Source: Paenarthrobacter nitroguajacolicus
Lineage (GTDB): Bacteria; Actinomycetota; Actinomycetes; Actinomycetales; Micrococcaceae
DNA: 64,000 bases
Direction of reading: 5' to 3'
Assembly: GCF_007786235.1 (NCBI RefSeq)
Contig: NZ_VNFK01000004.1
Coordinates: 302,875 to 366,874 of the forward strand
A program made the translations under genes and the position numbers. Position 1 is the first letter of the stretch. Each line of letters opens with the position of its first letter. Shown one piece after another: positions 34,785 through 42,305 of the stretch. The notes below the pieces were generated by a model. It was not told the DNA's origin, did no database searches, and saw nothing but the letters and a program-made list of their open reading frames with translations.

Positions 34785-35063
34785 GTGATCCAACTAGAAT
34801 TTTGGCCGGACTATGGCGCAGGCCCACTGTGGGAGCAAGGAAAACCTGGGGATCTGCGATCTCTGGGGCTCCCTCGCGAGCTCTCAGAGCAGCTCATGTC
34901 TTGGAACTTTCAGTTCGAAGAAGACAAAGTCCCACTTTCGGGCCCAGGCGACGCCGGCTGGGTTGCAGAGGGAGTACGCCTTCTGCGCGAGGTTCGCCTT
35001 GCGCTGGGAGCTGGCTACAGCGTCGTAGTCACTGAGCCTTGGTGGGGAGAGGCTCCAGTCTGA
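34785..35063 (+). CDS. Hypothetical protein (92 aa)
   Basis: A 92-residue acidic protein starting VIQLEFWPDYGAGPLW, then LPRELSEQLMSWNFQFEED and the ending YSVVVTEPWWGE. GTG 34785 is preferred to the upstream TTG 34728 because the extension crosses the repeat-like junction and is low in conserved character. Strand-helix-strand composition and size are like small immunity proteins. No family was recognised. Confidence 0.5.
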   Translation: MIQLEFWPDYGAGPLWEQGKPGDLRSLGLPRELSEQLMSWNFQFEEDKVPLSGPGDAGWVAEGVRLLREVRLALGAGYSVVVTEPWWGEAPV

Positions 35064-35314
35064 GATTGCGTGCATTGCTCGCACAAATTCAGCGCATGCA
35101 ACGATCAGGGAACGACGGCCTCTGCTCCCGGTCCCGACTGTCCGATCAACGACCGGCTTACGGGCATGGAATACGGGGGATCAGTCCGCGCATTGACGTC
35201 ACTTACCGAGTAGTTGAGCGCAGACGAAATGAGACGGTATACATGCCAGCATTGGTTTCATCTCCCGAGGTGCTGAAGACTGCCAGGCTCACGCTGGGTT
35301 CAGTTCTTGAAGCT

Positions 35315-35569
35315 CTACTCGTAAATTCTGGCTGCCAGGAGCATATGGCCAAAGAGCTCCCAGGAAGGTCTCTCGGGAACTGGTTCCCCACGGTTCGTGA
35401 ACCAACCGTCCATGTCTCGGGTCCATGCAGCCAGAGCATCCAAGAACCTGTCCAGATCTGGGTTCTCCCAAGACTCCGGGTCTCGGTTCAGTGAATCTCT
35501 GAGGTGGTCAATGAGGTCAGCCAACTCAAGTCGATTCATTCCCGGGGTGGGATGCGGATCTGATGTCAT
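35315..35569 (-). CDS. DUF7660-like small protein
   Basis: An 84-residue protein with the block WENPDLDRFLDALAAWTRDM, then DGWFTNRGEPVPERPSWELF and HMLLAARIYE. This matches the DUF7660 pattern as I remember it (F-L-x-A-L-A-x-W, D-M-D-G, P-S-W, LLAARIYE). The function is unknown; such proteins occur in immunity-type gene arrays. The ribosome site GGAGGTAACC is very strong and fixes ATG 35569. Confidence 0.65.
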   Translation of the reverse strand: MTSDPHPTPGMNRLELADLIDHLRDSLNRDPESWENPDLDRFLDALAAWTRDMDGWFTNRGEPVPERPSWELFGHMLLAARIYE

Positions 35570-35772
35570 TGGTTACCTCCTCGAATCCCGATGGACACTC
35601 CATCGTTTGCCGTACTGAATTTATCTCTTTCTGCTCCGATTTCGTCCTGTGTGTCATGCGAATTGTCGGCCACACCAGCTTCCTGGAAGGCGGCTAGTCA
35701 GCCGATCATCTAACGAGTGTCCGTTCAAGGATCGGCTAACGGGCTCACTTTTGTCTGCCCAATGATCTGGGG

Positions 35773-35925
35773 CTATCTTCTGCGTCGGATGTAGATGCGC
35801 ACGGCCGCGATTATGGTGGCGAGGAAAACTGCTCCTACTACCGCGAAGACGATCCATTGGTAGTCTGCATCCCAGCCGCCCCTGACGATTTCGGTACTTG
35901 CATTACCCGCAAGAATCCTGATCAC
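35773..35925 (-). CDS. Tiny single-helix membrane protein (50 aa)
   Basis: GTG 35925 opens a 50-codon frame ending at TAG 35773-35775. A short hydrophilic N-terminus ends in DADYQWIV, followed by one membrane helix (FAVVGAVFLATIIAAV) and a basic tail RIYIRRRR, so the tail should face the cytosol. GGAGGCG is 4 bases upstream of the start. It is upstream of a GGATC repeat at 35715-35748. Confidence 0.55.
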   Translation of the reverse strand: MIRILAGNASTEIVRGGWDADYQWIVFAVVGAVFLATIIAAVRIYIRRRR

Positions 35926-35954
35926 GTTCGCCTCCGGTCAAAGTTCCCCACGAT

Positions 35955-36053
35955 TCACTTCTTACGTCGGATGTCGTTTACGACATAGGACCCGACTCCG
36001 AACATCACAACAATGACGACCAAGACAATGATCGCGATGGTTTCCGTATTCAA
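35955..36053 (-). CDS. Tiny single-helix membrane protein (32 aa)
   Basis: TTG 36053 opens a 32-codon frame: L-N-T-E-T, one strongly hydrophobic helix (IAIIVLVVIVVMFGVG), then SYVVNDIRRKK and stop. GGGGGCGG lies about 4 bases upstream. It is 29 bases upstream of the other tiny membrane protein with the same short N-terminus, helix and R/K tail layout, so the two may be a co-transcribed pair. Confidence 0.45.
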   Translation of the reverse strand: MNTETIAIIVLVVIVVMFGVGSYVVNDIRRKK

Positions 36054-36303
36054 CTGCCGCCCCCATGCCCAGTTGTTTGAAGATTGACCAGATACGTGGT
36101 CCTATTCCGTACAGCCTAGCGGCACGTGTAACGCCGAACCGCAAAGGTCGCGACTAGCCACGCCTGTGAAGAGGATTCATGCGATCGTGGACATGCTGTC
36201 AAGAGTGCCCGGTTGGGGATCGGCTAACGGGACGGCCTAAGGATTCGCCCCGCAAACGTTAGGTTGGGACCTATGAAGAATCCGCGTCCAGAAGTTGAAA
36301 CTA

Positions 36304-36621
36304 ATGAACGATGAGCAACGACTGCCCCGGGAATCGTCTAACTACAGGCCAGGCGAGCCGCTCAGGTCTTGGACGAGTGGAGAGCCAGTCGCTCCCCACG
36401 ATGCTCATGCCTCTATCGCTGGAGCTGAAGCCCTTAGCTCTCTCCGGCGCCTACTTAACGGCGATCAGCTCAGTGATGCGGACCTGATCGCGTTCGGCAA
36501 GTTGAGTTCACACTGCGTTTTGTGGTGGTACGAGCCGATGGTGAGCTTAGTCCGAGGTCCTAAAATTTCCCCCGATGTTGCCGATTTTTTGCGGAGTTCC
36601 GTCCCTGGGCTCGAGCGCTAG
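36304..36621 (+). CDS. Hypothetical protein (105 aa)
   Basis: A soluble protein; SSLRRLLNGDQLSDADLIAF, then GKLSSHCVLWWYEPMVSLV and an acidic C-terminus. ATG 36304 is the likely start; an alternative TTG lies at 36295. It is bounded by two GGATC repeats (36203-36233 and 36634-36663) like other modules of the island and is the last of them. No family was recognised. Confidence 0.5.
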   Translation: MNDEQRLPRESSNYRPGEPLRSWTSGEPVAPHDAHASIAGAEALSSLRRLLNGDQLSDADLIAFGKLSSHCVLWWYEPMVSLVRGPKISPDVADFLRSSVPGLER

Positions 36622-36633
36622 CTAGGCAGCACA

Positions 36634-36691
36634 GTGTCCGTTTAGGGATCCCCTTGCGGGCACCCGTGCGGCATCGAGCGACAGCAAGGAG
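36634..36691. repeat. GGATCC-family repeat with extension, second long copy
   Basis: GTGTCCGTTTAGGGATCCCC with partner arm TTGCGGGCAC (36634-36663) is followed by CCGTGCGGCATCGAGCGACA, matching the extension after the copy at 29257. It marks the right end of the island; no further copies were seen to its right. Confidence 0.8.
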
Positions 36692-36735
36692 CCCGCCACT
36701 GAGGGCGCGAACCAGGCTGACCTGCCGGCGAAACG

Positions 36736-36784
36736 GCGAGTGCCGCCGTCGTACTTCTTGTGAAAGTACGACGGCGGCACTCGC
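36736..36784 (-). terminator. 21-bp hairpin terminator after the DJ-1/PfpI gene
   Basis: Arms 36736-36756 and 36764-36784 are perfect complements (left arm begins GCGAGTGCCGCCGTCGTACT) with a 7-base loop. It starts 20 bases past the stop of the minus-strand gene at 36805. The very long perfect stem without a T-run is typical of GC-rich actinobacterial terminators. Confidence 0.8.
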
Positions 36785-36804
36785 GTTCAGGACGCTGGTG
36801 GCCG

Positions 36805-37371
36805 CTAAGCGGTCTGGCCGGCGTGCTGGCCTTCCGAGATCTCTTCAACAACCTTGGCGTTGAAGGCCGGGAGGTCGTCTGGGTTTCGGCTGGTGACCAA
36901 GCCCTGATCGCACACCACTTCTTCGTCGGTCCAGTTGGCGCCGGCGTTCTTCAGGTCCGATTGGAGGGTGTGGTACGAGGTGACGTTGCGGCCCTTGATC
37001 ACGCCGGCGTCGATGAGGATCCACGGTCCGTGGCAGATCGAAGCCACGGGCTTGTGCTGCTCGAAGAATGCGCGCGTGAAGTTCTGTGCATCCTTGTCCA
37101 CGCGGAGGTTGTCTGCGTTCACGACGCCCCCCGGGAGTACCAGTGCGTCGAAGTCGGCGGCGTTGGCGTCGGCCACTGCGAGGTCGACGTCGAACGTGTC
37201 GCCCTTGTCCACGCCGTTGAATCCTTGGAGTTTTCCCTTGGAGAGGGCCACAAGAGTGGGTTCGCCGCCGGCGTCCTTGACGGCCTGCCACGGGCTGGTG
37301 AGCTCCACTTGCTCAACGCCGTCCGTCAAAAGGAATGCGACCTTCTTGCCTGCGATGTTGTGTTCTGACAT
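36805..37371 (-). CDS. DJ-1/PfpI family protein (type 1 glutamine amidotransferase-like)
   Basis: A 188-residue protein of the PfpI/YhbO group. KKVAFLLTDGVEQVEL is the first strand with the conserved Glu, DALVLPGGVVNADNLR is the central loop, and KPVASICHGPWILIDAG holds the nucleophile Cys in the C-H-G elbow. Family members act as deglycases, glyoxalases or stress chaperones. ATG 37371 has CGAGGAGGAA upstream; the longer frame to 37809 is rejected. It ends at the 21-bp hairpin. Confidence 0.9.
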   Translation of the reverse strand: MSEHNIAGKKVAFLLTDGVEQVELTSPWQAVKDAGGEPTLVALSKGKLQGFNGVDKGDTFDVDLAVADANAADFDALVLPGGVVNADNLRVDKDAQNFTRAFFEQHKPVASICHGPWILIDAGVIKGRNVTSYHTLQSDLKNAGANWTDEEVVCDQGLVTSRNPDDLPAFNAKVVEEISEGQHAGQTA

Positions 37372-37506
37372 TGTTCCTCCTCGTTGCGCAGCGGGGTGCT
37401 TTTTGGGCGAGGCCGCCGCTGTGAGAGTTGTTTGTCTGACCTGTTCCACCCTAGGGAACCTCGCTTTAGTAAGCAAGCTGACTAATTTCAGGAGGGCACT
37501 GACGTC

Positions 37507-37536
37507 TTGTGTTGAGGTATCGAATATCGATAGAAT
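37507..37536 (+). promoter_or_regulatory. Candidate promoter/operator of the DUF2975-XRE pair
   Basis: TTGTGT (37507-37512) and TAGAAT (37531-37536) are 18 bases apart and lie about 30 bases before the DUF2975 start. The spacer contains the near-palindrome TATCGAATATCGATA (37519-37533), and TTCGATA recurs at 37548. The downstream HTH protein could bind here. Confidence 0.4.
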
Positions 37537-37566
37537 CTCATTGTTGTTCGATAAAGGGGGCGTTCT

Positions 37567-38058
37567 ATGGGAAAGCTGACGATTCTCGCGCTGAGGATTG
37601 TGATTGCGATGGTGCTGGCGGGTTCGCTGTTCGTGCAGGTATGGATGGTGCCGCTGCTCTCGGCTGACCTCGTGGAGGCGGGTGCCCCTGACGGTCCACG
37701 GATTGCCTTGCTTGCCATCGTGGTCCTGGGGATCCTGTGTGTACAGGTGGTTGCGGTCTGCGTGTGGCGATTGCTGACGATGGTGCGCCGCGGGACGGTG
37801 TTCTCTCACGGGGCTTTCCGGTTTGTGGACATAATCTTCGGGGCCATTTCTGTTGCCGCCCTGTTGATGTTCTCCATTGCGGTGCTGTTGGCGCCCGGGG
37901 AGACTGCGCCGGGCATTGTGATGCTGATCTGCGGGGCTGCGTTGATGATCGGGGGAGTGGCGCTGCTGGTGCTGGTATTGCGGACGCTGCTGGCCCAGGC
38001 CGTCAAGCGCGACGTCGAAGCCGCTGGCTTGCGGGCAGAGCTGGACGAGGTGATCTGA
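37567..38058 (+). CDS. DUF2975 membrane protein
   Basis: A 163-residue protein with four hydrophobic helices: ILALRIVIAMVLAGSLFVQV, ALLAIVVLGILCVQVVAV, then IFGAISVAALLMFSIAVLL and ALMIGGVALLVLVLRTLL. A short R-R-G-T-V-F loop lies in the middle, as in DUF2975 proteins. AAAGGGGGCG precedes the start. It overlaps the downstream HTH gene (TGATG at 38056-38060), a pair found repeatedly across Gram-positive bacteria; its function is unknown. Confidence 0.85.
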   Translation: MGKLTILALRIVIAMVLAGSLFVQVWMVPLLSADLVEAGAPDGPRIALLAIVVLGILCVQVVAVCVWRLLTMVRRGTVFSHGAFRFVDIIFGAISVAALLMFSIAVLLAPGETAPGIVMLICGAALMIGGVALLVLVLRTLLAQAVKRDVEAAGLRAELDEVI

Positions 38059-38333
38059 TGCCGATCATCGTGGATATCGACGTCATGCTGGCCAAGCGCA
38101 AGATGGCGGTGGGCGTACTCGCGGAGCGGGTAGGAATCACGCCGGCCAACTTGGCTGTTCTCAAGAATGGGAGGGCGAAGGCTGTCCGTTTCACTACTTT
38201 GGAAGCACTGTGCGAGGTGCTGGAGTGCCAGCCGGGAGACTTGCTGCGGTGGGAAGCTGAGGGGGCCACTTCCACGGTGGAAATGGACGACGACGGCGCG
38301 CGGCCGGCTCTGCGGGGCGGTTCAGAAGCGTAG
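38058..38333 (+). CDS. XRE-family HTH regulator (YozG-like)
   Basis: A 91-residue Cro/CI-type DNA-binding protein: MPIIVDIDVMLAKRKMAVGV, LAERVGITPANLAVLKNGRA (helices 2-3), TTLEALCEVLECQPGDLLRW. The compact length and the I-x-x-D-V-M-L-A-K-R start match the YozG-like regulators partnered with DUF2975. Translationally coupled to the DUF2975 gene; it probably controls its own operon. Confidence 0.85.
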   Translation: MPIIVDIDVMLAKRKMAVGVLAERVGITPANLAVLKNGRAKAVRFTTLEALCEVLECQPGDLLRWEAEGATSTVEMDDDGARPALRGGSEA

Positions 38334-38382
38334 GCCGGTCCCTCGAAAACGACCAGCAGGGCTCGTTCCTCCAGGCCAAACC

Positions 38383-38997
38383 GAAGCGGGGCCTGAGATC
38401 GACAGCGCAGACGCTGTGGCAAACGCCGTTGCCTTGTTTGCTCGGGAGACTTTCGGCGATGAGGAGTTTGCAGTCCTCGGGAATTCCTTCGGGGGCATGA
38501 TTGCCCGTCATTTGATAGGCGAATTTGGGGAGCAAGTGCTGGGGGTTGCACTCCTTTGTCCGGTGGTGGTTGCGGATCACGGCTTAAGAACGCTGCCCAA
38601 CCGGACAGTCATTGAAACGGATCCAGCGCTGTTAGCGACGCTGGAACCGGCAGACGCTGCGGAGTATGAATCCATGGCTGTGGTCCAATCCCCGGAGAAC
38701 TGGTTTCGTTTCCGGGATGCGGTGCTCCCAGGGCTGCGGATCTTTGACCAGGCTGCGATAGAGCGAATTTCGGAAAACTATGTGCTCAGTGAAGAGCCGG
38801 AGGGACGGTTCGCCACCTTTCAAGGGCCCGCTCTGATCGTGGCAGGGCGCCAGGACCACGTGGTCGGATTCCAGGATCAGATTGCCTTGGCCAACAGTTA
38901 CGCGCAGTCCACAGTTGTTGTTCTCGACCATGCTGGCCACAACGCGCACTTGGATCAGCCCTTCCTCACAGGGGCCCTCGTCAGTTGCTCTCAACTC
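38383..38997 (+). pseudogene. Alpha/beta hydrolase remnant lacking its N-terminus
   Basis: The translation from about 38383 has a nucleophile elbow GNSFGG, the cap region, LIVAGRQDHVVGF (acid Asp) and VVVLDHAGHNAHLDQP (catalytic His). The first strands and oxyanion-hole motif are missing, and there is no start codon with a ribosome site after the XRE gene. Past LDQPFLTGALVS the frame degenerates. A separate frame at 39047-39205 encodes MRTRDGRLVLTDPFYADGPN of unknown origin. Most likely an inactivated gene. Confidence 0.65.
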
Positions 38998-39175
38998 ACT
39001 CGGTCAGCGACCCAACCACAGAGACGTAGAGCATTTCCTCCGTATCATGCGTACCCGCGACGGACGCCTGGTTCTCACCGATCCCTTCTATGCCGATGGC
39101 CCCAACCTGTACGCCGCTGCTGCGACCACGCCCGACCTCGTTGCCGCCCGGATTCCGAAGGACGGAGCCAAGCCC

Positions 39176-39216
39176 GACGGCGGTCCTCGCCTTAGGAGAA
39201 GGTGAGGACCGCCGTC
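39176..39216. terminator. 13-bp hairpin, bidirectional terminator at the end of the lasso operon
   Basis: Arms GACGGCGGTCCTC (39176-39188) and GAGGACCGCCGTC (39204-39216) pair perfectly around a 15-base loop. It lies 10 bases past the stop of the minus-strand permease at 39226 and overlaps the end of the plus-strand remnant, so it can serve both strands. Confidence 0.8.
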
Positions 39217-39225
39217 GTGGTTCAG

Positions 39226-40023
39226 CTATCCACGGGCGTCCCGCGTGCTGAACTTGAACCCTGCGAAGGCCACGAGGCCGGCTGTCCAAGTGAAAGTGAC
39301 TATCGCAGCGGTGAGGGTACCCAGGTCCGCGTCCGGGTAGGACCCCGTAACCAAGCCTGGGTCGAACAGCAGGACCCCGGCCACGGTGGGTAGATAGGCA
39401 AAAGCCGGGGTCAGCAGGAGCAACATCAGCGACAGTTGTGAAACCACAATCAGCGCAAACAGCGGTATCAGCGTCTGCTTGAGCAAGATGCCCAGTGCGA
39501 ACCCAATGAGGGCTATGGCATCCCAGAAAGCGATGGCACCAACCCAGCGGAGAATAAGGCTTGCCGGAACGGTCCCGTTCACCACGGAAAGTTCGCCGAG
39601 ACCGGATTGGGACAACAGGCTCAACAGCGGGATGGTCACCAAGCCCAGCAGCGTGACGAACGCTGTCAACGCAGTGCATTTCGCCAAGTACAGGCGCTCG
39701 CGGTTCGGCGCGGCCACCAGGCTGGTCCGCAGTTGGCCCGACACGTACTCACTCGATGCGGAAATGACGCCGATAACAATGATTCCGATCAGTCCCAGCG
39801 CAACCCAGTCGAAGCCCACCGTCTCCGGACTCGCCCCTGGGGCAAGCTCGGGGTCATTGGTTCGGAGCGCATCCCCCACCGGGGCCGCCTGGGACCATCC
39901 GATGAGGACGACGATGAGCCACGTCAGGGCTGCAGTGATCCACACGGACCTTAATGTGATGAGTTTGGTGATTTCGGCGCGGAACAGACTTGGCTTTCGG
40001 GCAGTGTCCACCAGGGTACTCAT
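39226..40023 (-). CDS. ABC-2 type permease, putative lasso immunity transporter subunit
   Basis: A 265-residue permease with about six membrane helices. It begins SLFRAEITKLITLRSVWITA, the common start of ABC-2 permeases; a SSEYVSGQLRTSLVAAPNRE segment follows helix 2. Its start overlaps the ATPase stop by 4 bases (ATGA). It is the last gene of the lasso operon. With the ATPase and second permease it resembles LanFEG/Bcr-type transporters that remove peptide antibiotics from the membrane (inference). Confidence 0.8.
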   Translation of the reverse strand: MSTLVDTARKPSLFRAEITKLITLRSVWITAALTWLIVVLIGWSQAAPVGDALRTNDPELAPGASPETVGFDWVALGLIGIIVIGVISASSEYVSGQLRTSLVAAPNRERLYLAKCTALTAFVTLLGLVTIPLLSLLSQSGLGELSVVNGTVPASLILRWVGAIAFWDAIALIGFALGILLKQTLIPLFALIVVSQLSLMLLLLTPAFAYLPTVAGVLLFDPGLVTGSYPDADLGTLTAAIVTFTWTAGLVAFAGFKFSTRDARG

Positions 40024-40736
40024 GCGGCGTTTCCCTTAGCTGCGTTGCCGGTCCAGTCGAAGTAGGCGGCTTCCAGGTCATGATGACCGGCGACCAGGTC
40101 ATCGACGTTTCCGGACTGAACAATGCGGCCACCGGAAATGACGACGATGTGGTCAGCGACGTGCTGGACCTCATTAATGAGATGGCTGGAAATAAGGACA
40201 GTCTTGCCGTTGGCTGCAAGGGTCCTCAGGAGGCCCCGGATCCAGCGGATACCTTCGGGATCCAAGCCGTTGGTCGGCTCATCGAGAACAATAATGCGTG
40301 GATCGCCGAGAAGGGCCGCGGCGATCCCCAGCCGCTGACCCATACCCAGTGAGTACGCTCCCACGCGCTTCCGGGCGGCGTCCGAAAGTCCGACGAGCTC
40401 CAGAACTTCACTGATCCTCGAGTGCGGAATGCCGTTGGATTGGGCCAGCCACGTGAGATGGGCCTTGGCCGTGCGGCCCTTGTGGGCTCCTGAGCCATCG
40501 AACTGAGCCCCGACGGTCCACAGAGGAGCGGTGAGGTCCCGGTATGGCTTTCCTTCGATGAGAGCGGACCCGCTGTCCGCCCGATCGAGGCCTAGAAGCA
40601 GTCGGAAAGTGGTCGACTTTCCGGCCCCGTTCGGGCCGAGAAAGGCGGTGACTTTCCCGGGCTCTGCCGTCAGTGAGACGTCGATGATTCCATCCGACTG
40701 CCCGTATTTCTTGTTCAAATTCTTTATCTCGATCAC
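40020..40736 (-). CDS. ABC transporter ATP-binding protein (BcrA/LanF-like)
   Basis: A 238-residue ATPase. Walker A is LGPNGAGKST at about residues 34-43. The signature helix is degenerate (YSLGMGQRLGIAAALLGDP), the form typical of BcrA and drug/peptide-immunity ATPases. Walker B is IIVLDEPTNGLD, and the H-loop is LISSHLINEV. GTG 40736 is fixed by AAGGAGATC 7 bases upstream. It lies between two permease genes and would energise both. Confidence 0.9.
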   Translation of the reverse strand: MIEIKNLNKKYGQSDGIIDVSLTAEPGKVTAFLGPNGAGKSTTFRLLLGLDRADSGSALIEGKPYRDLTAPLWTVGAQFDGSGAHKGRTAKAHLTWLAQSNGIPHSRISEVLELVGLSDAARKRVGAYSLGMGQRLGIAAALLGDPRIIVLDEPTNGLDPEGIRWIRGLLRTLAANGKTVLISSHLINEVQHVADHIVVISGGRIVQSGNVDDLVAGHHDLEAAYFDWTGNAAKGNAA

Positions 40737-40765
40737 TGTCTGATCTCCTTGGTAGTCGATGTCAC

Positions 40766-41587
40766 TTAGCGGCGAACTGGTTGGCGGCGGAACAGCACAA
40801 GAGCAGCGACCAGCGCCGCGACCACCCACGCCGCGAGGACCAATCCACCCGTTGCAGGTCCCAAGTCGCCCGGCGCAGAAGGTGGCAGTTGGTAGAGCTG
40901 GGCTCCCGCCTGATCCGGCAGGAACTTGGCGAGGGGGGTGATGTTCACCATGTAGGTGGAGACAATGAGGGCCATCGCCAAGACCGTGCCCATGGCCGCC
41001 AATCCGCTGCGAAGGACCACTGACAAGGCGTAGGTGAACAGGGCGATGAGTATCCAGTAAAGGACCACGCCCCACAGGATTCCTGATGCCGCTTGTGGAG
41101 TTGCTGTTATCTGGCTTGTTTCGGTGGTGCAGTCGATGACCACGCAACGAATCCCTGCCGACCCGAACACGCTCAGGACAGCCGTGATGAAAACGGCAGC
41201 GACAATCACGATCGCTTTGGCCGCCAACACGGCACTGCGCTGCGGGAGGCTGATCAAGGTGCTCCGAAGAGAGCCGCTGTCCGATTCCTGGTGCATCGAC
41301 CACGCCGCAAGAAGGATGACCCCTATTTGTCCATAGTGAAGGATGACCAGAAAGGCTGTGCCTCCCTCAAGGCCAGCTGCCTCCTCCGGCCTCCCTGCCT
41401 TGTGGGCAGCGTCGATCAGGTTTGTCAGTATCCAGGAAAGAAACACCGTAAGCAGCACCGTTCCTGCCATGGTGTTGAAGCAAAGACGCAGTGTCAGGAG
41501 TTTGGTGGTTTCGGCCCTGACGGCGCGGGCCATGGTTGTTCGTGGCCCCGGCTGCACGTCGAAGGTCGCTCTGGAAGATGCTGGCAT
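40766..41587 (-). CDS. ABC-2 type permease, putative lasso immunity transporter subunit
   Basis: A 273-residue permease with about six hydrophobic segments and the start RAVRAETTKLLTLRLCFNTM, like its partner at 39226. The EESDSGSLRSTLISLPQRSA-type loop (here HQESDSGSLRSTLISLPQR) after helix 2 is shared by both. It lies 64 bases after the response regulator and 29 before the ATPase on the same strand. Confidence 0.8.
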   Translation of the reverse strand: MPASSRATFDVQPGPRTTMARAVRAETTKLLTLRLCFNTMAGTVLLTVFLSWILTNLIDAAHKAGRPEEAAGLEGGTAFLVILHYGQIGVILLAAWSMHQESDSGSLRSTLISLPQRSAVLAAKAIVIVAAVFITAVLSVFGSAGIRCVVIDCTTETSQITATPQAASGILWGVVLYWILIALFTYALSVVLRSGLAAMGTVLAMALIVSTYMVNITPLAKFLPDQAGAQLYQLPPSAPGDLGPATGGLVLAAWVVAALVAALVLFRRQPVRR

Positions 41588-41651
41588 TACTCAAGTCAAT
41601 CCGGCCCAGCATCGCTTGTCTGTCTGCAGGTGTTGACAGTCGTGGCACGTT

Positions 41652-42305
41652 CTAAACGGGCGAAGGGCCCACCAGGCCGCCTTCGTAGGCGATGACAACG
41701 AGTTGGGCTCTGTCCCGTGCGTCCAGTTTCGTCAGGATTCTACTCACGTAAGTCCGCACAGTGGTTCGCGTGAGAAACAGGGCGGCTGCTATCTCGTTGT
41801 TGGAGGCACCTTGTCCGATGAGGGTCAAGGTTTCGCGTTCGCGGACTGTCAGTTCACTGAGGCGGTCGTGTGCGGCTGGGCGCAGGGTGAAGCGATCTAT
41901 GAGACGGCGGGTAATCTCCGGGGCGAGGAGCGCGTTTCCCTCATGTGCTGTACGGATTGCCTTGAGGATGTCGGGCAGCGGCGCGTTCTTGAGGAGAAAG
42001 CCGGAGGCGCCCTGGCGAAGTGCTTGGTACACGTAATCGTCCATATCGAAGGTGGTCAGCATGACCAACCGGGTGCGGGACTGCCGTGAGGCCAGAATGC
42101 CAGCAGCTTCAAGGCCTGTCATCCGCGGCATTCGAACATCCATGAGCGCCACATCCGGTTGATGCTCCAGGATGGACTCCACGGCCTCCGCGCCGTCCAC
42201 AGCCACGGCAGACACCGCCATGTCCGGCTCATCGTCGATCAACAGGCGCAGTGACGTCCTGATGTGAGGATCGTCGTCTGCGATGAGGACACTGATCTCA
42301 TTCAT
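41652..42305 (-). CDS. NarL/LuxR-type response regulator
   Basis: A 217-residue two-component regulator. The receiver has the acidic pair in SVLIADDDP, the phospho-acceptor Asp in DVALMDVRMP, the Thr in LVMLTTFDMDDY and the Lys in GFLLKNAPL. The C-terminal LuxR HTH is LTVRERETLTLIGQGASNNE, then IAAALFLTRTTVRTYVSRIL. It overlaps the sensor kinase stop by 4 bases. It probably controls the lasso operon in response to the lasso peptide or a cell-envelope signal (inference). Confidence 0.9.
   Translation of the reverse strand: MNEISVLIADDDPHIRTSLRLLIDDEPDMAVSAVAVDGAEAVESILEHQPDVALMDVRMPRMTGLEAAGILASRQSRTRLVMLTTFDMDDYVYQALRQGASGFLLKNAPLPDILKAIRTAHEGNALLAPEITRRLIDRFTLRPAAHDRLSELTVRERETLTLIGQGASNNEIAAALFLTRTTVRTYVSRILTKLDARDRAQLVVIAYEGGLVGPSPV

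Noticed and set aside
22803..36663. CRISPR array or classical integron attC sites
   Set aside because: The repeats are separated by whole genes, not by uniform spacers; they lack attC R/L boxes with GTTRRRY and no integron integrase or Cas gene is in the window.
37371..37809. N-terminal extension of the DJ-1/PfpI gene
   Set aside because: It overlaps the DUF2975 gene and promoter; the start at 37371 has a strong ribosome site and the normal family length.
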